A DNA stretch of 33,930 nucleotides from Anaerolineales bacterium UBA832 (GTDB lineage Bacteria > Chloroflexota > Anaerolineae > Anaerolineales > UBA11657): the NCBI GenBank assembly GCA_002296125.1, contig DBHI01000086.1:1-33930 (forward strand), read 5' to 3'. Below are positions 9,657-19,381 of the stretch, piece by piece. The stretch's first letter is position 1; each line of letters begins with the position of its first letter. A model generated the notes under the pieces. The model was not told the origin of the DNA and made no database searches. It worked only from the letters and a program-made list of their open reading frames with translations. The position numbers were made by a program, and so were the translations under genes.

Positions 9657-10739
9657 TTACCTTTGCAATATTTCACGAATAATCCTAACAGCTATAGACA
9701 CTGGCCATTTTTCTGCAACCAATCTAGACTGCTTTCCCATTTCAAACACCTTCTCCACATTAAGTAATGTCCACTCTAAATGCTGAGCTAATTCATCTAT
9801 ATCACCTGCAGAATGAATCAAGCCACTTTTGTTATGATCAATCCGATCAACTACAGAACCTGATGCATTTGAACCAATAATTGGAAGACCGGCCGCCATA
9901 GCTTCTAAAACAGCAGCAGGATATGCATCACGCAAAGAAGGATGTACATAAACTTGAGCTTTCTTTAAAACTTCAGTTACTTTGTCAGGTTCCATCCATC
10001 CCGTAACTTTCACATTGTTTTTAAGGCCATATTTATCTATAAGATTAATAATATTTTTGTTATCAGGACCACTACCAACAATAACATATTCCCACTCAAA
10101 TTTCCTGTCAATACGAGAAAATGCTTTTATGGCAACATCATGACCTTTGATTTTGTTTTCCACCCTACCTACTGACACAAATAGAATTGGAAGTTGTTTG
10201 TCTAATGATTCATATCTTTTATTGTATCTGTCTAAATCAACAAAAAATGGAAAATCGACAATCTTAAAGTCAGAACAACCCATTTTCTTCAATGCCCTTC
10301 GAGCCGGACTACCAGTACCCATTACCGCAACAGCCTTGTCGAAAACCCACAACAACCATCTATTACGAAAAAATACTTTCAAAACATTACGTCTTTTATA
10401 CAAGTCTGGAGTATCAGTCCATAACACAAATGGCTTATTCATCAAAGCCAATATACTAGCTAACACAAATGTTGTTGGCGAATTCCATCCAGCAATCACC
10501 ACTAAGTTGGTCTTAGATTGAACTGCTTCGATCAAAACTTTCCAATCTATCCAAAAAAACAAATTAATATTACGAAAATTAAATCCAGAACTTAGATCAG
10601 TTTGCCATGGATGTTTAATATCATTAGATTTAAGAGCAACAACTCTTAAGTCCAATATATTATCAGCATTCAATGATCTAAACAAAAAACTATTGTATGG
10701 TGACAAACTAGAACAAATCCACAGTAAACAATACTTCAT
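9657..10739 (-). CDS. GT4-family glycosyltransferase
   Basis: Predicted retaining GT-B glycosyltransferase, 360 residues. VSVGRVENKIKGHD (188-201) opens the donor domain. The acidic motif is D271-x7-E279 (DAYPAAVLE), followed by AMAAGLPIIGSNASGSV. The N-terminal domain includes VVIAGWNSPTTFV (about 80-92) and a basic RRNVLKVFFRNRW stretch, which in this family often lies near the membrane interface. It is 21 bases downstream of the CgeB-like gene. No distinguishing substrate signature. Confidence 0.83.
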   Translation of the reverse strand: MKYCLLWICSSLSPYNSFLFRSLNADNILDLRVVALKSNDIKHPWQTDLSSGFNFRNINLFFWIDWKVLIEAVQSKTNLVVIAGWNSPTTFVLASILALMNKPFVLWTDTPDLYKRRNVLKVFFRNRWLLWVFDKAVAVMGTGSPARRALKKMGCSDFKIVDFPFFVDLDRYNKRYESLDKQLPILFVSVGRVENKIKGHDVAIKAFSRIDRKFEWEYVIVGSGPDNKNIINLIDKYGLKNNVKVTGWMEPDKVTEVLKKAQVYVHPSLRDAYPAAVLEAMAAGLPIIGSNASGSVVDRIDHNKSGLIHSAGDIDELAQHLEWTLLNVEKVFEMGKQSRLVAEKWPVSIAVRIIREILQR

Positions 10740-10760
10740 AAATCAATCTCATCCAATTAT

Positions 10761-11804
10761 CTACATCTTCAAATTTGACCAAAATCTCAAATCGTTTTCC
10801 CATTTATGCATTCTATTTCTGACATCATAACCACTAGCAATACACCTAGCTTGACCTGCAGCCGCTATTTGATCTCGTACTTCTTTGTGATCAAGATACC
10901 ACCTACATTTATCTAACAATTCTTCAGGAGAAGCAAACATTACTGCCTCTTTGTCCTCAGTATATAAGCTCTGCATCAATTCAGTACGCTCACACATTAA
11001 TAAACTTCCTATAGCGGGTATTTCAAATACTCGAGTAGTATAATCATCATTATTAGCTGTACTGAAAAATGCTAAACATATCTTAGCACCCGATATTACT
11101 TTAACGTAATCTTCACCATATACAGGATAAATCAAACCAAAAGATCGTCTAGACCTAAATGATAAATGTCTCCGCCAATATTTAGTGCCTCCATATATCT
11201 GAACATTAAAATTCCCATTGGACAAAGCTTCTAAATAACCTATCCTAGAATCAGATTCTGCATGACCAACAAAAACAATGTCATTCTGATAGTTTTCTAA
11301 CTCGCCTGGTCTAAACATCGCAGGTTTGTGCATCCAAGGCAAATAAAAATGATGTAATACTTTCACCAATTTAGCTCCACATCTTTCATAATCAAATATG
11401 TTCTTTTCACGAAAAACATGGTGACTATTAAAATATGGAATTACTTTCCTCCATTCCCTCAAGGATGGCAAGGATCCATATTGACCAAAAGGATCGTCAT
11501 TATGGTATCCGGTAACCCAGAAGTCTCTGGTTAATTGACAAACCATCTCTTTATTTACAAAAGGTGTAGCATATATCAACACAATATCTGGATTAACATC
11601 ATATGCTGCGTGCAGTATTTCATGTCTAATTCTATTTACACCTGGACCTACAATAAAACGTTTCTCAATTTTTCCAAGTAGACCCGAAGACAAGAATTTG
11701 GTCCAATCCAACACAGCAACTTGATGACCAAGTTCATTCAAACCTCTAGTCCATGCCGATGCATACATGGGATATTCCTGTGAACCTACTAACAAAATTT
11801 TCAC
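10761..11804 (-). CDS. CgeB-like GT-B glycosyltransferase
   Basis: Predicted glycosyltransferase of the CgeB/Glyco_trans_1_2 group, 347 residues. The N-terminal strand is MKILLVGSQEYPM. The diagnostic C-terminal segment TTRVFEIPAIGSLLMCE (256-272) replaces the usual GT4 E-x7-E block with the R-x-F-E-x-P-A-x-G pattern known from CgeB relatives. IVFVGHAESDSRIGYLEAL (about 176-194) is the typical inter-domain strand and loop. Translation begins at a GTG overlapping the upstream stop as GTGA, so it is coupled. CgeB relatives occur in spore-coat and polysaccharide loci; the sugar is unknown. Confidence 0.8.
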   Translation of the reverse strand: MKILLVGSQEYPMYASAWTRGLNELGHQVAVLDWTKFLSSGLLGKIEKRFIVGPGVNRIRHEILHAAYDVNPDIVLIYATPFVNKEMVCQLTRDFWVTGYHNDDPFGQYGSLPSLREWRKVIPYFNSHHVFREKNIFDYERCGAKLVKVLHHFYLPWMHKPAMFRPGELENYQNDIVFVGHAESDSRIGYLEALSNGNFNVQIYGGTKYWRRHLSFRSRRSFGLIYPVYGEDYVKVISGAKICLAFFSTANNDDYTTRVFEIPAIGSLLMCERTELMQSLYTEDKEAVMFASPEELLDKCRWYLDHKEVRDQIAAAGQARCIASGYDVRNRMHKWENDLRFWSNLKM

Positions 11805-12943
11805 AAGGAACTCGCAGAATAAGTATGTTTATGAACAATTTTCTTATACAAATCAGCAGTTTCCCTTCCAGATTTTTGCCAAGAAAATTTTTCTCGTAAA
11901 CCTTCAGATGCCATAACTAAAGATTCTTGCAACCCTGAATCATTGACCAACATATCCATTGCTCTAACCCATAACTCTGGACCTTGATCAATTGGTAGTA
12001 CAAAACCATTTGCTTGGTCAGTTACCACCTCAGGCAAAGCACCTCGATCAGATACTATGACTGGTGTACCGCATGACATAGCCTCTAATGGTGCTAGACC
12101 AAAACCTTCCATTTTTGAAGGAAACAAAAATGCGATACTATCTGACATTATGTTAACAAGATCCTGTTCAGTTTGATATCCAACAAAAAATACTCTATCT
12201 TCTAAATTCAAAGCAGACACTTTATTTTTTAATCGACTTAATAATTGACCTTCGCCAGTAATAATCAACTTACCTGGACGTCCCATCTTTGACCACAAAT
12301 GCATAACATCTAGCAAGAATTCATGGTTCTTTCTATGAGTCAAAACACCTGAAGATAAAAATAGAGGCTCATCCTCACTAATACCAAAATTCATCCTCCA
12401 ATTAAGTGTATTTCTTTTTACTGAAGAAAAACTAGGTCGAACGCCACAATATATATAATCTAATTTGTCAGACAAAGATGGAACTAAAGAATTCAACACA
12501 TTTTTAGAATAACGGCTTATAGTGATAACATGATCATAACGATCAAGTAAATATTTTTCCACAAATTTGTGCCCTGGCATATCTTCATCATGATGATAAA
12601 TCATTCCAACAACTGGTATAGACAACAATTTACCTAACAAAAGACTCATTAGACCATAACTATATGGACTATGATCTCTAATGATGTCAGGTTGAAACTT
12701 ATATGCTATCCTTAAGATAGATGGAAAAGCTACCATACCGAGTGACTGAGGAAATAGTAAACCACGAGCATAAACAAAATCCCTAGTTATACCTGGTGGT
12801 AATGAAACATTGAGTCGATTTGTATGTGGCATTACGACTTTCACATCATGCCCTAAATATGCTAATTCAGACAATATTTCGTAATCAGCTCTACCACCAC
12901 CTGAATTTATTGAAAAAGATGTTTGGATAGCCAAAACTTTCAT
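11801..12943 (-). CDS. GT4-family glycosyltransferase
   Basis: Predicted retaining GT-B enzyme, 380 residues. INSGGGRADYEIL (12-24) is the acceptor-domain glycine loop. GMIYHHDEDMPGHKF (113-127) and TISRYSKNVL (141-150) are typical first-domain elements. SSGVLTHRKNHEFLL (197-211) opens the donor domain, and E279-x7-E287 (EGFGLAPLE) is intact, followed by AMSCGTPVIVSDRGALPEV. An AGGAAAG Shine-Dalgarno element lies 5 bases before the ATG. The start overlaps the upstream methyltransferase stop as ATGA. Confidence 0.87.
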   Translation of the reverse strand: MKVLAIQTSFSINSGGGRADYEILSELAYLGHDVKVVMPHTNRLNVSLPPGITRDFVYARGLLFPQSLGMVAFPSILRIAYKFQPDIIRDHSPYSYGLMSLLLGKLLSIPVVGMIYHHDEDMPGHKFVEKYLLDRYDHVITISRYSKNVLNSLVPSLSDKLDYIYCGVRPSFSSVKRNTLNWRMNFGISEDEPLFLSSGVLTHRKNHEFLLDVMHLWSKMGRPGKLIITGEGQLLSRLKNKVSALNLEDRVFFVGYQTEQDLVNIMSDSIAFLFPSKMEGFGLAPLEAMSCGTPVIVSDRGALPEVVTDQANGFVLPIDQGPELWVRAMDMLVNDSGLQESLVMASEGLREKFSWQKSGRETADLYKKIVHKHTYSASSL

Positions 12944-13824
12944 AAAGCTTTCCTAATAAAACTAATAAAACCTCTAATAGTTTTAGACAACTTAAGTCTA
13001 ATCCTGTAATAGTTTTCCCAAATGCGATAACCAGTTAAAAACGGAACAAATGAGAACTTTGATTCAATGTTAACTAACCATTCATCTGAATCTCCAGTTT
13101 CAACCCATACCATACCTACACCATCTTCACGAATATTCTCCTTTTCTCCACCAACCCAACGACGATCAGTCTGCACCAGTTTTGCTTCTAGATATGGTAG
13201 AACATATTTTGCAACAAGCTTTTGAGTTCCAATACCCCAGTCTTCTGCAGAATAGTCATCAAATAAAATCCCTATCCTTTCACCAGAATTCATCAGAGTA
13301 ATAATAAAATCATGTAAAACTGATCTATAACCATGTCCACCATCAATAAATGCAAAATCTATTTTATCCAAGTCAAATGATTTCATAACAGAACCAGACA
13401 GACCTTTTAAACTATTAATCCGATTGATCCATTGCAATTCGCCTACATCATCCCATACTTCCATACGAGACAAATATTGAACACTTGGATCAGATCCATC
13501 CCTAATTATTGGCCACCTAATTGCTTCATATGAAGAAACCATATCAATTGTATGAATAGTACCATCTATACCAAAATCGCTCATTGCCCAAGCCATACAT
13601 AGAGATCCATACCCTCTACCAGTACCAAATTCCAATACATTTTGTGGTCGATGTTTTGCCACTAATGCATATAACAAGATTCCCCGCTCATAATTTGATC
13701 GAAAAAATGTTCCATCTTTTCGAACTCGTAATGCAGTGGAATCACCTAATTCCCAAAATTTGCTGATAGATGGTATCTTTACACCAAGATAATCAACATA
13801 ATCTTTTACTTGAATAACATCCAT
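12940..13824 (-). CDS. Class I SAM-dependent methyltransferase (Methyltransf_24-like)
   Basis: Predicted cytoplasmic SAM-dependent methyltransferase, 294 residues, probably acting on a sugar or sugar nucleotide given its setting. Motif I is LEFGTGRGYGS (64-74). The acidic strand-2 end is HTIDMV (91-96). AFIDGGHGYRSVLHD (158-172) is the D-x-x-H signature shared by Methyltransf_24 and the CmcI-like group. ILFDDYSAEDWGIGT (186-200) follows. Start codon is ATG with an AAGGA element 5 bases upstream. It is coupled (ATGA) to the downstream GT4. Relatives include O-methyltransferases and cephalosporin-hydroxylase-like enzymes, so methyl transfer is likely but not proven. Confidence 0.78.
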   Translation of the reverse strand: MDVIQVKDYVDYLGVKIPSISKFWELGDSTALRVRKDGTFFRSNYERGILLYALVAKHRPQNVLEFGTGRGYGSLCMAWAMSDFGIDGTIHTIDMVSSYEAIRWPIIRDGSDPSVQYLSRMEVWDDVGELQWINRINSLKGLSGSVMKSFDLDKIDFAFIDGGHGYRSVLHDFIITLMNSGERIGILFDDYSAEDWGIGTQKLVAKYVLPYLEAKLVQTDRRWVGGEKENIREDGVGMVWVETGDSDEWLVNIESKFSFVPFLTGYRIWENYYRIRLKLSKTIRGFISFIRKAL

Positions 13825-13862
13825 GAAATCCTTATTTGTTTTGCTAAAATACGAAATAAGAC

Positions 13863-15023
13863 TTAATCCTTCATCTTTGTGTACATGTCGTTATCAAGTA
13901 TATATTGTGCAATCACATCAGCAAGCACTCTATAACCCTGTGTAGACATATGATTGTTGCCAGAATATTGATCTAATTTTTTAGTTACATCACTAGGATT
14001 AAATTCCATCAAATATGCAGAGTCCACATCCAAATACCGCTGCAACTCAGGTAAAGCATCGACAAATCCAATGTTATTCTCAACAGATAATTGAAACGCA
14101 AATTTCTGTGGATAATTGCTATAACCAATTTCAGTCATTTGCCTATAATCAGGTATAGCAACATATAACAAAGGTATCTTATGCATCTCGAGAAGATTTA
14201 CAACATTCGTAAACCAATATTGATAAGACTCCCAACAATCTCCATTATCACTAGTTGCAGAAGGTAACATGAAAGGATCACAATTACCATCATCTGGTTC
14301 TGATGCAACTTGAGAAATTTCTACACTACGCTGTACCATACTAGATTTAATGTTGTGTGCAAGTCGTAAAATTGCCACTTTATTCTCAAAATCAGTTATA
14401 AATGAACGGACAAATCTCTGATAAGGTTTTTCATAAATCTGCTTAACAGGTCTAGCCAAATATTCACGTTCCAATCCTCTCATATCACTTATATCATTAG
14501 GGAAAAAGCCGATTATGACTAAATCGGGCTTTATTCCTATACCTCTCTCATTCAAATAATGAAATTGATCAACTATTGTATAACCTGCTACACCTGCATT
14601 CATCACTTGAGTAGTCACATCAGGATATAAATTTGCTTCCAACTGACGTTCAAGCTGAGCAGGCCAAGTGTCTTCATTAGGAACATAAGGACCAAAAGTA
14701 AAAGAGTCTCCTACAGCAAGTATAACAAAATCAGTATCATCACTTAGTTCTTCAACATTTCTCAAACCATCTGAATTAGTCTGCACATGATAGGGACGAT
14801 GTGGCCAAATGGCCCAAATACCGTTCTGGTTAGGTGCCAAATCACCGGCGCCTTCAGTTTTATTAAAAAAATATTTTACTACACCAAATTTGCACAAATT
14901 CGGCTCAGGCATATGACACTGAAACAATGCTAATCTCAGAAATAGCTCTATAACCACAAAAGCGACAACTGTGATTGTCGCTACTATAAACACTGGTTTT
15001 TTGTGTATATAAAATCTACGCAA
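13863..15023 (-). CDS. Membrane-anchored SGNH/GDSL hydrolase-like protein
   Basis: Likely exported, membrane-anchored esterase or acyl-modifying protein, 386 residues. One N-terminal hydrophobic helix (about 11-31) follows the basic RRFYIHKK, so the body probably faces outward. SGNH blocks are visible: nucleophile S107 in AVGDSFTFG (103-111), the glycine block NAGVAGYT (142-149), N176 in FFPND (173-177), and catalytic-type H358 in NNHMSTQGY (356-364). The Asp expected two or three residues before that His is missing (positions 355-357 are G-N-N). The start is a TTG at 15023 overlapping the upstream GT4 stop by 8 bases; no ATG lies near the N-terminus. Relatives add or remove acetyl groups on glycans; the direction here is unknown. 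Confidence 0.76.
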   Translation of the reverse strand: MRRFYIHKKPVFIVATITVVAFVVIELFLRLALFQCHMPEPNLCKFGVVKYFFNKTEGAGDLAPNQNGIWAIWPHRPYHVQTNSDGLRNVEELSDDTDFVILAVGDSFTFGPYVPNEDTWPAQLERQLEANLYPDVTTQVMNAGVAGYTIVDQFHYLNERGIGIKPDLVIIGFFPNDISDMRGLEREYLARPVKQIYEKPYQRFVRSFITDFENKVAILRLAHNIKSSMVQRSVEISQVASEPDDGNCDPFMLPSATSDNGDCWESYQYWFTNVVNLLEMHKIPLLYVAIPDYRQMTEIGYSNYPQKFAFQLSVENNIGFVDALPELQRYLDVDSAYLMEFNPSDVTKKLDQYSGNNHMSTQGYRVLADVIAQYILDNDMYTKMKD

Positions 15024-16122
15024 GCTCTAACCCCATAGCTTTTTTGTACTTATTAGCAACTAAACGAATATCATAAAATTGTTCAGCTTGCTTCCTAGCC
15101 TTTACTTGATAAATATCTAAAGAAGCTAAAATTTCTTCGACAGCCAAAACTAGTCTCTCAACAAAATCATGACCATAACCCCATGGATCAGTTTGTACAA
15201 TTATCCCACCATCGCCAACTATTTCTGATGTACCACCCCATGATCCACAAACTACTGGAATTCCACAAGCTAAAGACTCAATAACCACATTAGGACACCA
15301 ATCACCAAGACGCGGATGTATCAAAATATCTGCATTAGACAAATGATAAGCCATGTTGTCATTGTCAACAGATCCAACTACAATGATCCTATCTGAAACT
15401 TCTACATTATTATTTGAAAACTCCCGTAATTGCTGAGAACATATTTCATCCATAGTACCAACTATGTAAAGTTCCAAATTGTATCTCTTCCACAAACTAT
15501 TAAAAACTGGAAGAATTGTACCAAGCATATATTCATGCCTTAAAGAACCAGCGCACAATAATCTAATTCGACGATTTTCCCTTTTATTAGGTAAAAAATG
15601 ATTCAAATCTATTCCATTATAAATGATAGAATAATCACTATTGCGTTTGTACAAATATTTGTCACACATTTGCTTACTAAACGACGATTGGTAAATAACA
15701 TGATCAGCTAAGAGTAAATCTCTTTGAATCCGAAAATTGACAGCCATATGAGCTTTCGTAAGATTTCTATTCTGATAGAATCTGTTTTGAGTTCTATTAT
15801 CATAATACGTTGGTACCATAAAGCCATCAACCCTCAAAACAGTCTTTATATCCCACATTGCACATAAACGATGCATCCAATCTCCCCATGAAACACTAAA
15901 AAATAGAGCTGATTCAGCACTTCTAAGACGATTGTATGTCACGCCAACATCAGTTCTCTTGAACTCTCTAGACAATTTTCGTGAAAAAAACCCTGGTCCA
16001 CCGTATGTTGACCTTAATCCAAAGAAACAAGTTCTGTTGGAAGACTTAGGCCAAGGAACTACACTCATCGAACGATCATAAATACTACCGATAATATTAG
16101 AAGACATAAATCTTTTCAGCAC
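15016..16122 (-). CDS. GT4-family glycosyltransferase (RVDG subgroup)
   Basis: Predicted GT-B glycosyltransferase, 368 residues. It has a YGGPGFFSRKL glycine loop (40-50) and VLRVDGFMVP (95-104), an R-V-D-G element also present in the gene at 18449-19381. YQSSFSKQMCD (144-154) follows. D274-x7-E282 (DWCPNVVIE) with SLACGIPVVCGSWGGTSE is the acidic donor motif. The frame can begin at GTG 16122 or ATG 16107; neither has a good Shine-Dalgarno site. The two RVDG proteins are probably related enzymes adding related sugars. Donor unknown. Confidence 0.82.
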   Translation of the reverse strand: MLKRFMSSNIIGSIYDRSMSVVPWPKSSNRTCFFGLRSTYGGPGFFSRKLSREFKRTDVGVTYNRLRSAESALFFSVSWGDWMHRLCAMWDIKTVLRVDGFMVPTYYDNRTQNRFYQNRNLTKAHMAVNFRIQRDLLLADHVIYQSSFSKQMCDKYLYKRNSDYSIIYNGIDLNHFLPNKRENRRIRLLCAGSLRHEYMLGTILPVFNSLWKRYNLELYIVGTMDEICSQQLREFSNNNVEVSDRIIVVGSVDNDNMAYHLSNADILIHPRLGDWCPNVVIESLACGIPVVCGSWGGTSEIVGDGGIIVQTDPWGYGHDFVERLVLAVEEILASLDIYQVKARKQAEQFYDIRLVANKYKKAMGLELA

Positions 16123-16153
16123 AAGATAATCTCATTATATTTTTTATACCATT

Positions 16154-17617
16154 TCACCATTTCCATATTTTCATACGATAATCTGCAGATTCACTTGCGA
16201 ATCTATCTAAAACTAATGGTAAGCTTTCTCCAAATTCATAGACAGGTTGCATATCAGATGGTATTTGTGAAGAACTAGCAATTTTTGTAACTACATAATC
16301 ATGTTTGTCTTTGTTTGGTTCCTCTCTTATGCGCAATGAAGAACCTGTTGCTTCCACTGCATACCATATATCAGGAGGTCCTAATACTATACTACCAGGA
16401 CTTATATATTTCTTTACAGATTCAAACACAACTGTGTAATCTCTCTCATTCCATTGATAAAACATTATAATATAACGTCCTAAGATACCAGAGATAGTGT
16501 ATCCAATAAACACAACAACTAAAACAACCCTAAAAAATTGATTCAAGACAGTTGCATTGAAATTTTCAACCCATTTTGAATAAAACTCATATAGCATAAC
16601 ACCTGTGACAACAACAATCAAAGATATTGGATGTAAATAATAATAGCCTACCGTCTTAGACATAAAAACAGCTATAAACATAATAGGTACTATACATAAA
16701 ATCAATAATGCTTGAGCCTTCCTCTTATATCTCCTAGAATTAGAACAAAACCACACAATACTACCCAAATAAATCACTAATAATATCGGAGTAACTCTAT
16801 ATGCATCTACATACCTAAATACTTCACTAACAAGACGGTTTACCAAAGATCCTACAGCTAATCTACTCTCTCCATGAAAAAAAAATTGCAGTATGAATAA
16901 ATCTATATCATCATTGACATAGATATACAGTAACCAAGAACCGAATGGTAAAATTAGCATAAACATCATCCAAAATACTTCATACACAATTACCCTCTTA
17001 CGATATAAAAATATAACAATAGCTAATGCACATACCCATACTATTGAAATAGGATGAGTAACACCTGCTATACCTAAAGCTAATGAACCCATACTTAAGT
17101 ACATTAATCTTCTATGCTTAACATTATTCATTAATACATGAAGCACTACGTATATTCCTAATAATGCAAAAAAAAGTGCCTGTGTATCCATCCTTGCAGA
17201 TCTAGCAGACTCAATAAATTTAGAATCGAAAGATAAAATACCTGCAGCCAATATTGCACTAATAGTATTGTCAAACAAATTCATTGACAACAAATAAACT
17301 ATTACTAATACTCCAGATGCAAACAGTACACCAGGTATTCTTGTCTGCCATATACCAAATCCGAATATTTTGTATACCATGGACATTATAATTATTTGGC
17401 CTGGTGGTTGCCAATAATAGGCATCATCAAATCCATTCTTGTACGAAAAGACAGATGAAATCAATCTACCATTCATAGCCAATTCTTTAGCTGGATCATT
17501 TAGAGTAACCTCATCCATCCAAACTATCGGACTTTTGTCTAAACCAATTATGTTCATTACGATAAACATTAGCGCAATATAAAGACCTATTTTGGCTTTA
17601 ACGTAATCTATAGTCAT
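16154..17617 (-). CDS. GT-C membrane glycosyltransferase (GT39-like)
   Basis: Predicted polytopic membrane glycosyltransferase, 487 residues. An early helix (about 11-24) precedes the acidic pair D35-E36 in VWMDEVTLNDPAKEL, the catalytic first-loop signature of GT39/ArnT-type enzymes. Further hydrophobic helices follow, with a short soluble tail (from about residue 400). In this fold the donor is a polyprenyl-phosphate sugar and the reaction occurs on the outer face. Unlike the other GT-C gene at 6109-7689, it has no DPM-like neighbour and may share that one. Intergenic spaces on both sides are under 35 bases. Confidence 0.76.
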   Translation of the reverse strand: MTIDYVKAKIGLYIALMFIVMNIIGLDKSPIVWMDEVTLNDPAKELAMNGRLISSVFSYKNGFDDAYYWQPPGQIIIMSMVYKIFGFGIWQTRIPGVLFASGVLVIVYLLSMNLFDNTISAILAAGILSFDSKFIESARSARMDTQALFFALLGIYVVLHVLMNNVKHRRLMYLSMGSLALGIAGVTHPISIVWVCALAIVIFLYRKRVIVYEVFWMMFMLILPFGSWLLYIYVNDDIDLFILQFFFHGESRLAVGSLVNRLVSEVFRYVDAYRVTPILLVIYLGSIVWFCSNSRRYKRKAQALLILCIVPIMFIAVFMSKTVGYYYLHPISLIVVVTGVMLYEFYSKWVENFNATVLNQFFRVVLVVVFIGYTISGILGRYIIMFYQWNERDYTVVFESVKKYISPGSIVLGPPDIWYAVEATGSSLRIREEPNKDKHDYVVTKIASSSQIPSDMQPVYEFGESLPLVLDRFASESADYRMKIWKW

Positions 17618-17631
17618 TTCAACAATACCTA

Positions 17632-18372
17632 CTATGTACTTTCACCAAGAACATAAACCGGATTCCTCCCTGATTTATCATAATAGCTACCAGATGAATC
17701 AGATGTAGATCGTTGACAAATACAGGCATATCGTTGTTTATACAAAGCAGGATTAGATACGCTATAACATTCTGAATCATGTATTGTTGAAAATCCAACC
17801 ATATTAAGCCAAGCTTTAATTGAACCTACTGTGGGCAAATGTGTGATTGTACCCGTGTCATTATATGTATCCGGATGATAAATCCTAACAAAATTACCTT
17901 TTCTGATATACCAAGGATCCCTAATAGTAGCACTCTCTAATACCAGATAACCACCTGGATTCAACAAATTATGCAGCCTCCTTAAGAGACGTAACTGCTC
18001 CGCATTGTGATAAAGAACACCAGTGCACCATATCAAATCAAATCTTCCTAATGACTCTAATTCTTCAGATGGCATATACATTAAGTTAGTTTCAATATAA
18101 TGATATACACAAGGAATTTCACTAAGCCATTTTTTTACTAAAGATGACTTCTCCGGCAAATCTATCAATACTAATTCCAATGGTTCTAACGATGCCAACC
18201 TAAAACTATCGAATCCATCCTTTGGACCAATTTCCAAAACCCTACTATCAGAAAACAACTTTTCAGGCACAAGATCAATCAATTCTTCAAATAACTTGTG
18301 TCTATAAAACATCGGTTCATGATCTGAAGAAACTCCAAAGAGTTTACGAATTAGTGATTTTAAATTAAACAT
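17632..18372 (-). CDS. Class I SAM-dependent methyltransferase
   Basis: Predicted methyltransferase, 246 residues. Motif I is VLEIGPKDGFDS (45-56), the strand-2 acidic residue is in LIDLPEK (69-75), FDLIWCTGVLYHNAEQ (111-126) is motif II, and LLNPGGYLVLES (136-147) is motif III. The VLYH-x6-LR segment and overall layout recall the CmoB/DUF1698-like group of Methyltransf_11/23, which includes glycan-locus members of unknown substrate. It lies 14 bases upstream of the second GT-C gene. A 76-base AT-rich gap without obvious signals separates it from the preceding GT4 gene. Confidence 0.8.
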   Translation of the reverse strand: MFNLKSLIRKLFGVSSDHEPMFYRHKLFEELIDLVPEKLFSDSRVLEIGPKDGFDSFRLASLEPLELVLIDLPEKSSLVKKWLSEIPCVYHYIETNLMYMPSEELESLGRFDLIWCTGVLYHNAEQLRLLRRLHNLLNPGGYLVLESATIRDPWYIRKGNFVRIYHPDTYNDTGTITHLPTVGSIKAWLNMVGFSTIHDSECYSVSNPALYKQRYACICQRSTSDSSGSYYDKSGRNPVYVLGEST

Positions 18373-18448
18373 ATCACCTATTTTTCCTATTTCATCATTT
18401 AAATACTAACAAGATCTTTATTCATGAATTCCAATAATATTTTCTAGA

Positions 18449-19381
18449 TTAAAAACCTAACACATTCATATAATGATTACCAACTTCAAACAAAGATTGT
18501 ATTTCAATATTTTTCTGACGAATCACATATTGTGAAACCAATTCCTCGATCAGGTCTGGTATCTCGAATTTGTCATCATATGTATAACCTGCTCTACCTA
18601 TCAACTCTGGATGACCACCACTATTAGCCACAATTGCAGGCAATCCACAAGCAAGAGCTTCTATCAAGGCATTAGAACATGGATCATGCATACTAGCAGT
18701 AATATAAATATCATGCTCACGCAACAAATCGGAAAGAGAAACTGAATTCATTGGGGCAATCATAGTTATTTTATTAAATTTAATTGGACTTCTTCCAACA
18801 AACGTATATTCATATTTGTCCCAATCCAAATTGTCTTCCAACCATTTATAAACATGTGCCCCTTTGTTCAAATTGTCTGACCAACTACTAGAAATTAATT
18901 TGATCTTTCGAGATTGACCACAATTAACAGTAGTGCCTGAAGAATAAAATATTGAAGGATCTACAGCATTTGATATAACACATGGATTTGCAAACTCCAT
19001 TCCCAAACTCTTATGAGCATTTAAGCTATATTTTGATTGAAAAATAGTGGTATCAGCAATATTTTTATTTAATTCCCATATTTCTTTATCTACTCCACGA
19101 TTATCGCCTCGATATTTGTCTACTGGTCCATCTACTCTGTGAATCATCCGAATCGGATAATTATTTCCTATCTGAAGCAATTTGTTAAAATCAAAATTAA
19201 AACTATTAAACAAACATGCAGCAGTATTATCCGAAACTTTATTTTTCTCTACTCTTAATCCTCTCCGTTCAAATTCAGCTGTCAAAGCAGTCATAAACTG
19301 ATTGCCTCCACCATATGGTGAAGGATGAAAATCATGAAACACAGATACACTTGAGTTAGAATTACTTTCCTTAGTTGTCAT
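18449..19381 (-). CDS. GT4-like glycosyltransferase (RVDG subgroup)
   Basis: Predicted GT-B glycosyltransferase, 310 residues, a little short for GT4. YGGGNQFMTAL (23-33) is the glycine loop. MIHRVDGPVDKYRG (79-92), with an Arg-Val-Asp-Gly core like the 15016-16122 protein, and ADTTIFQSKYSL (109-120) mark the subgroup. The donor motif is D233-x7-E241 (DPCSNALIE), followed by ALACGLPAIVANSGGHPE. Start and upstream stop share one base (TAATG). Substrate unknown. Confidence 0.82.
   Translation of the reverse strand: MTTKESNSNSSVSVFHDFHPSPYGGGNQFMTALTAEFERRGLRVEKNKVSDNTAACLFNSFNFDFNKLLQIGNNYPIRMIHRVDGPVDKYRGDNRGVDKEIWELNKNIADTTIFQSKYSLNAHKSLGMEFANPCVISNAVDPSIFYSSGTTVNCGQSRKIKLISSSWSDNLNKGAHVYKWLEDNLDWDKYEYTFVGRSPIKFNKITMIAPMNSVSLSDLLREHDIYITASMHDPCSNALIEALACGLPAIVANSGGHPELIGRAGYTYDDKFEIPDLIEELVSQYVIRQKNIEIQSLFEVGNHYMNVLGF

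Noticed and set aside
10147..10521. Plus-strand open frame of 124 codons inside a GT4 gene
   Set aside because: Antisense to a well-supported GT4 gene whose motifs are intact. The translation shows no recognisable motif.
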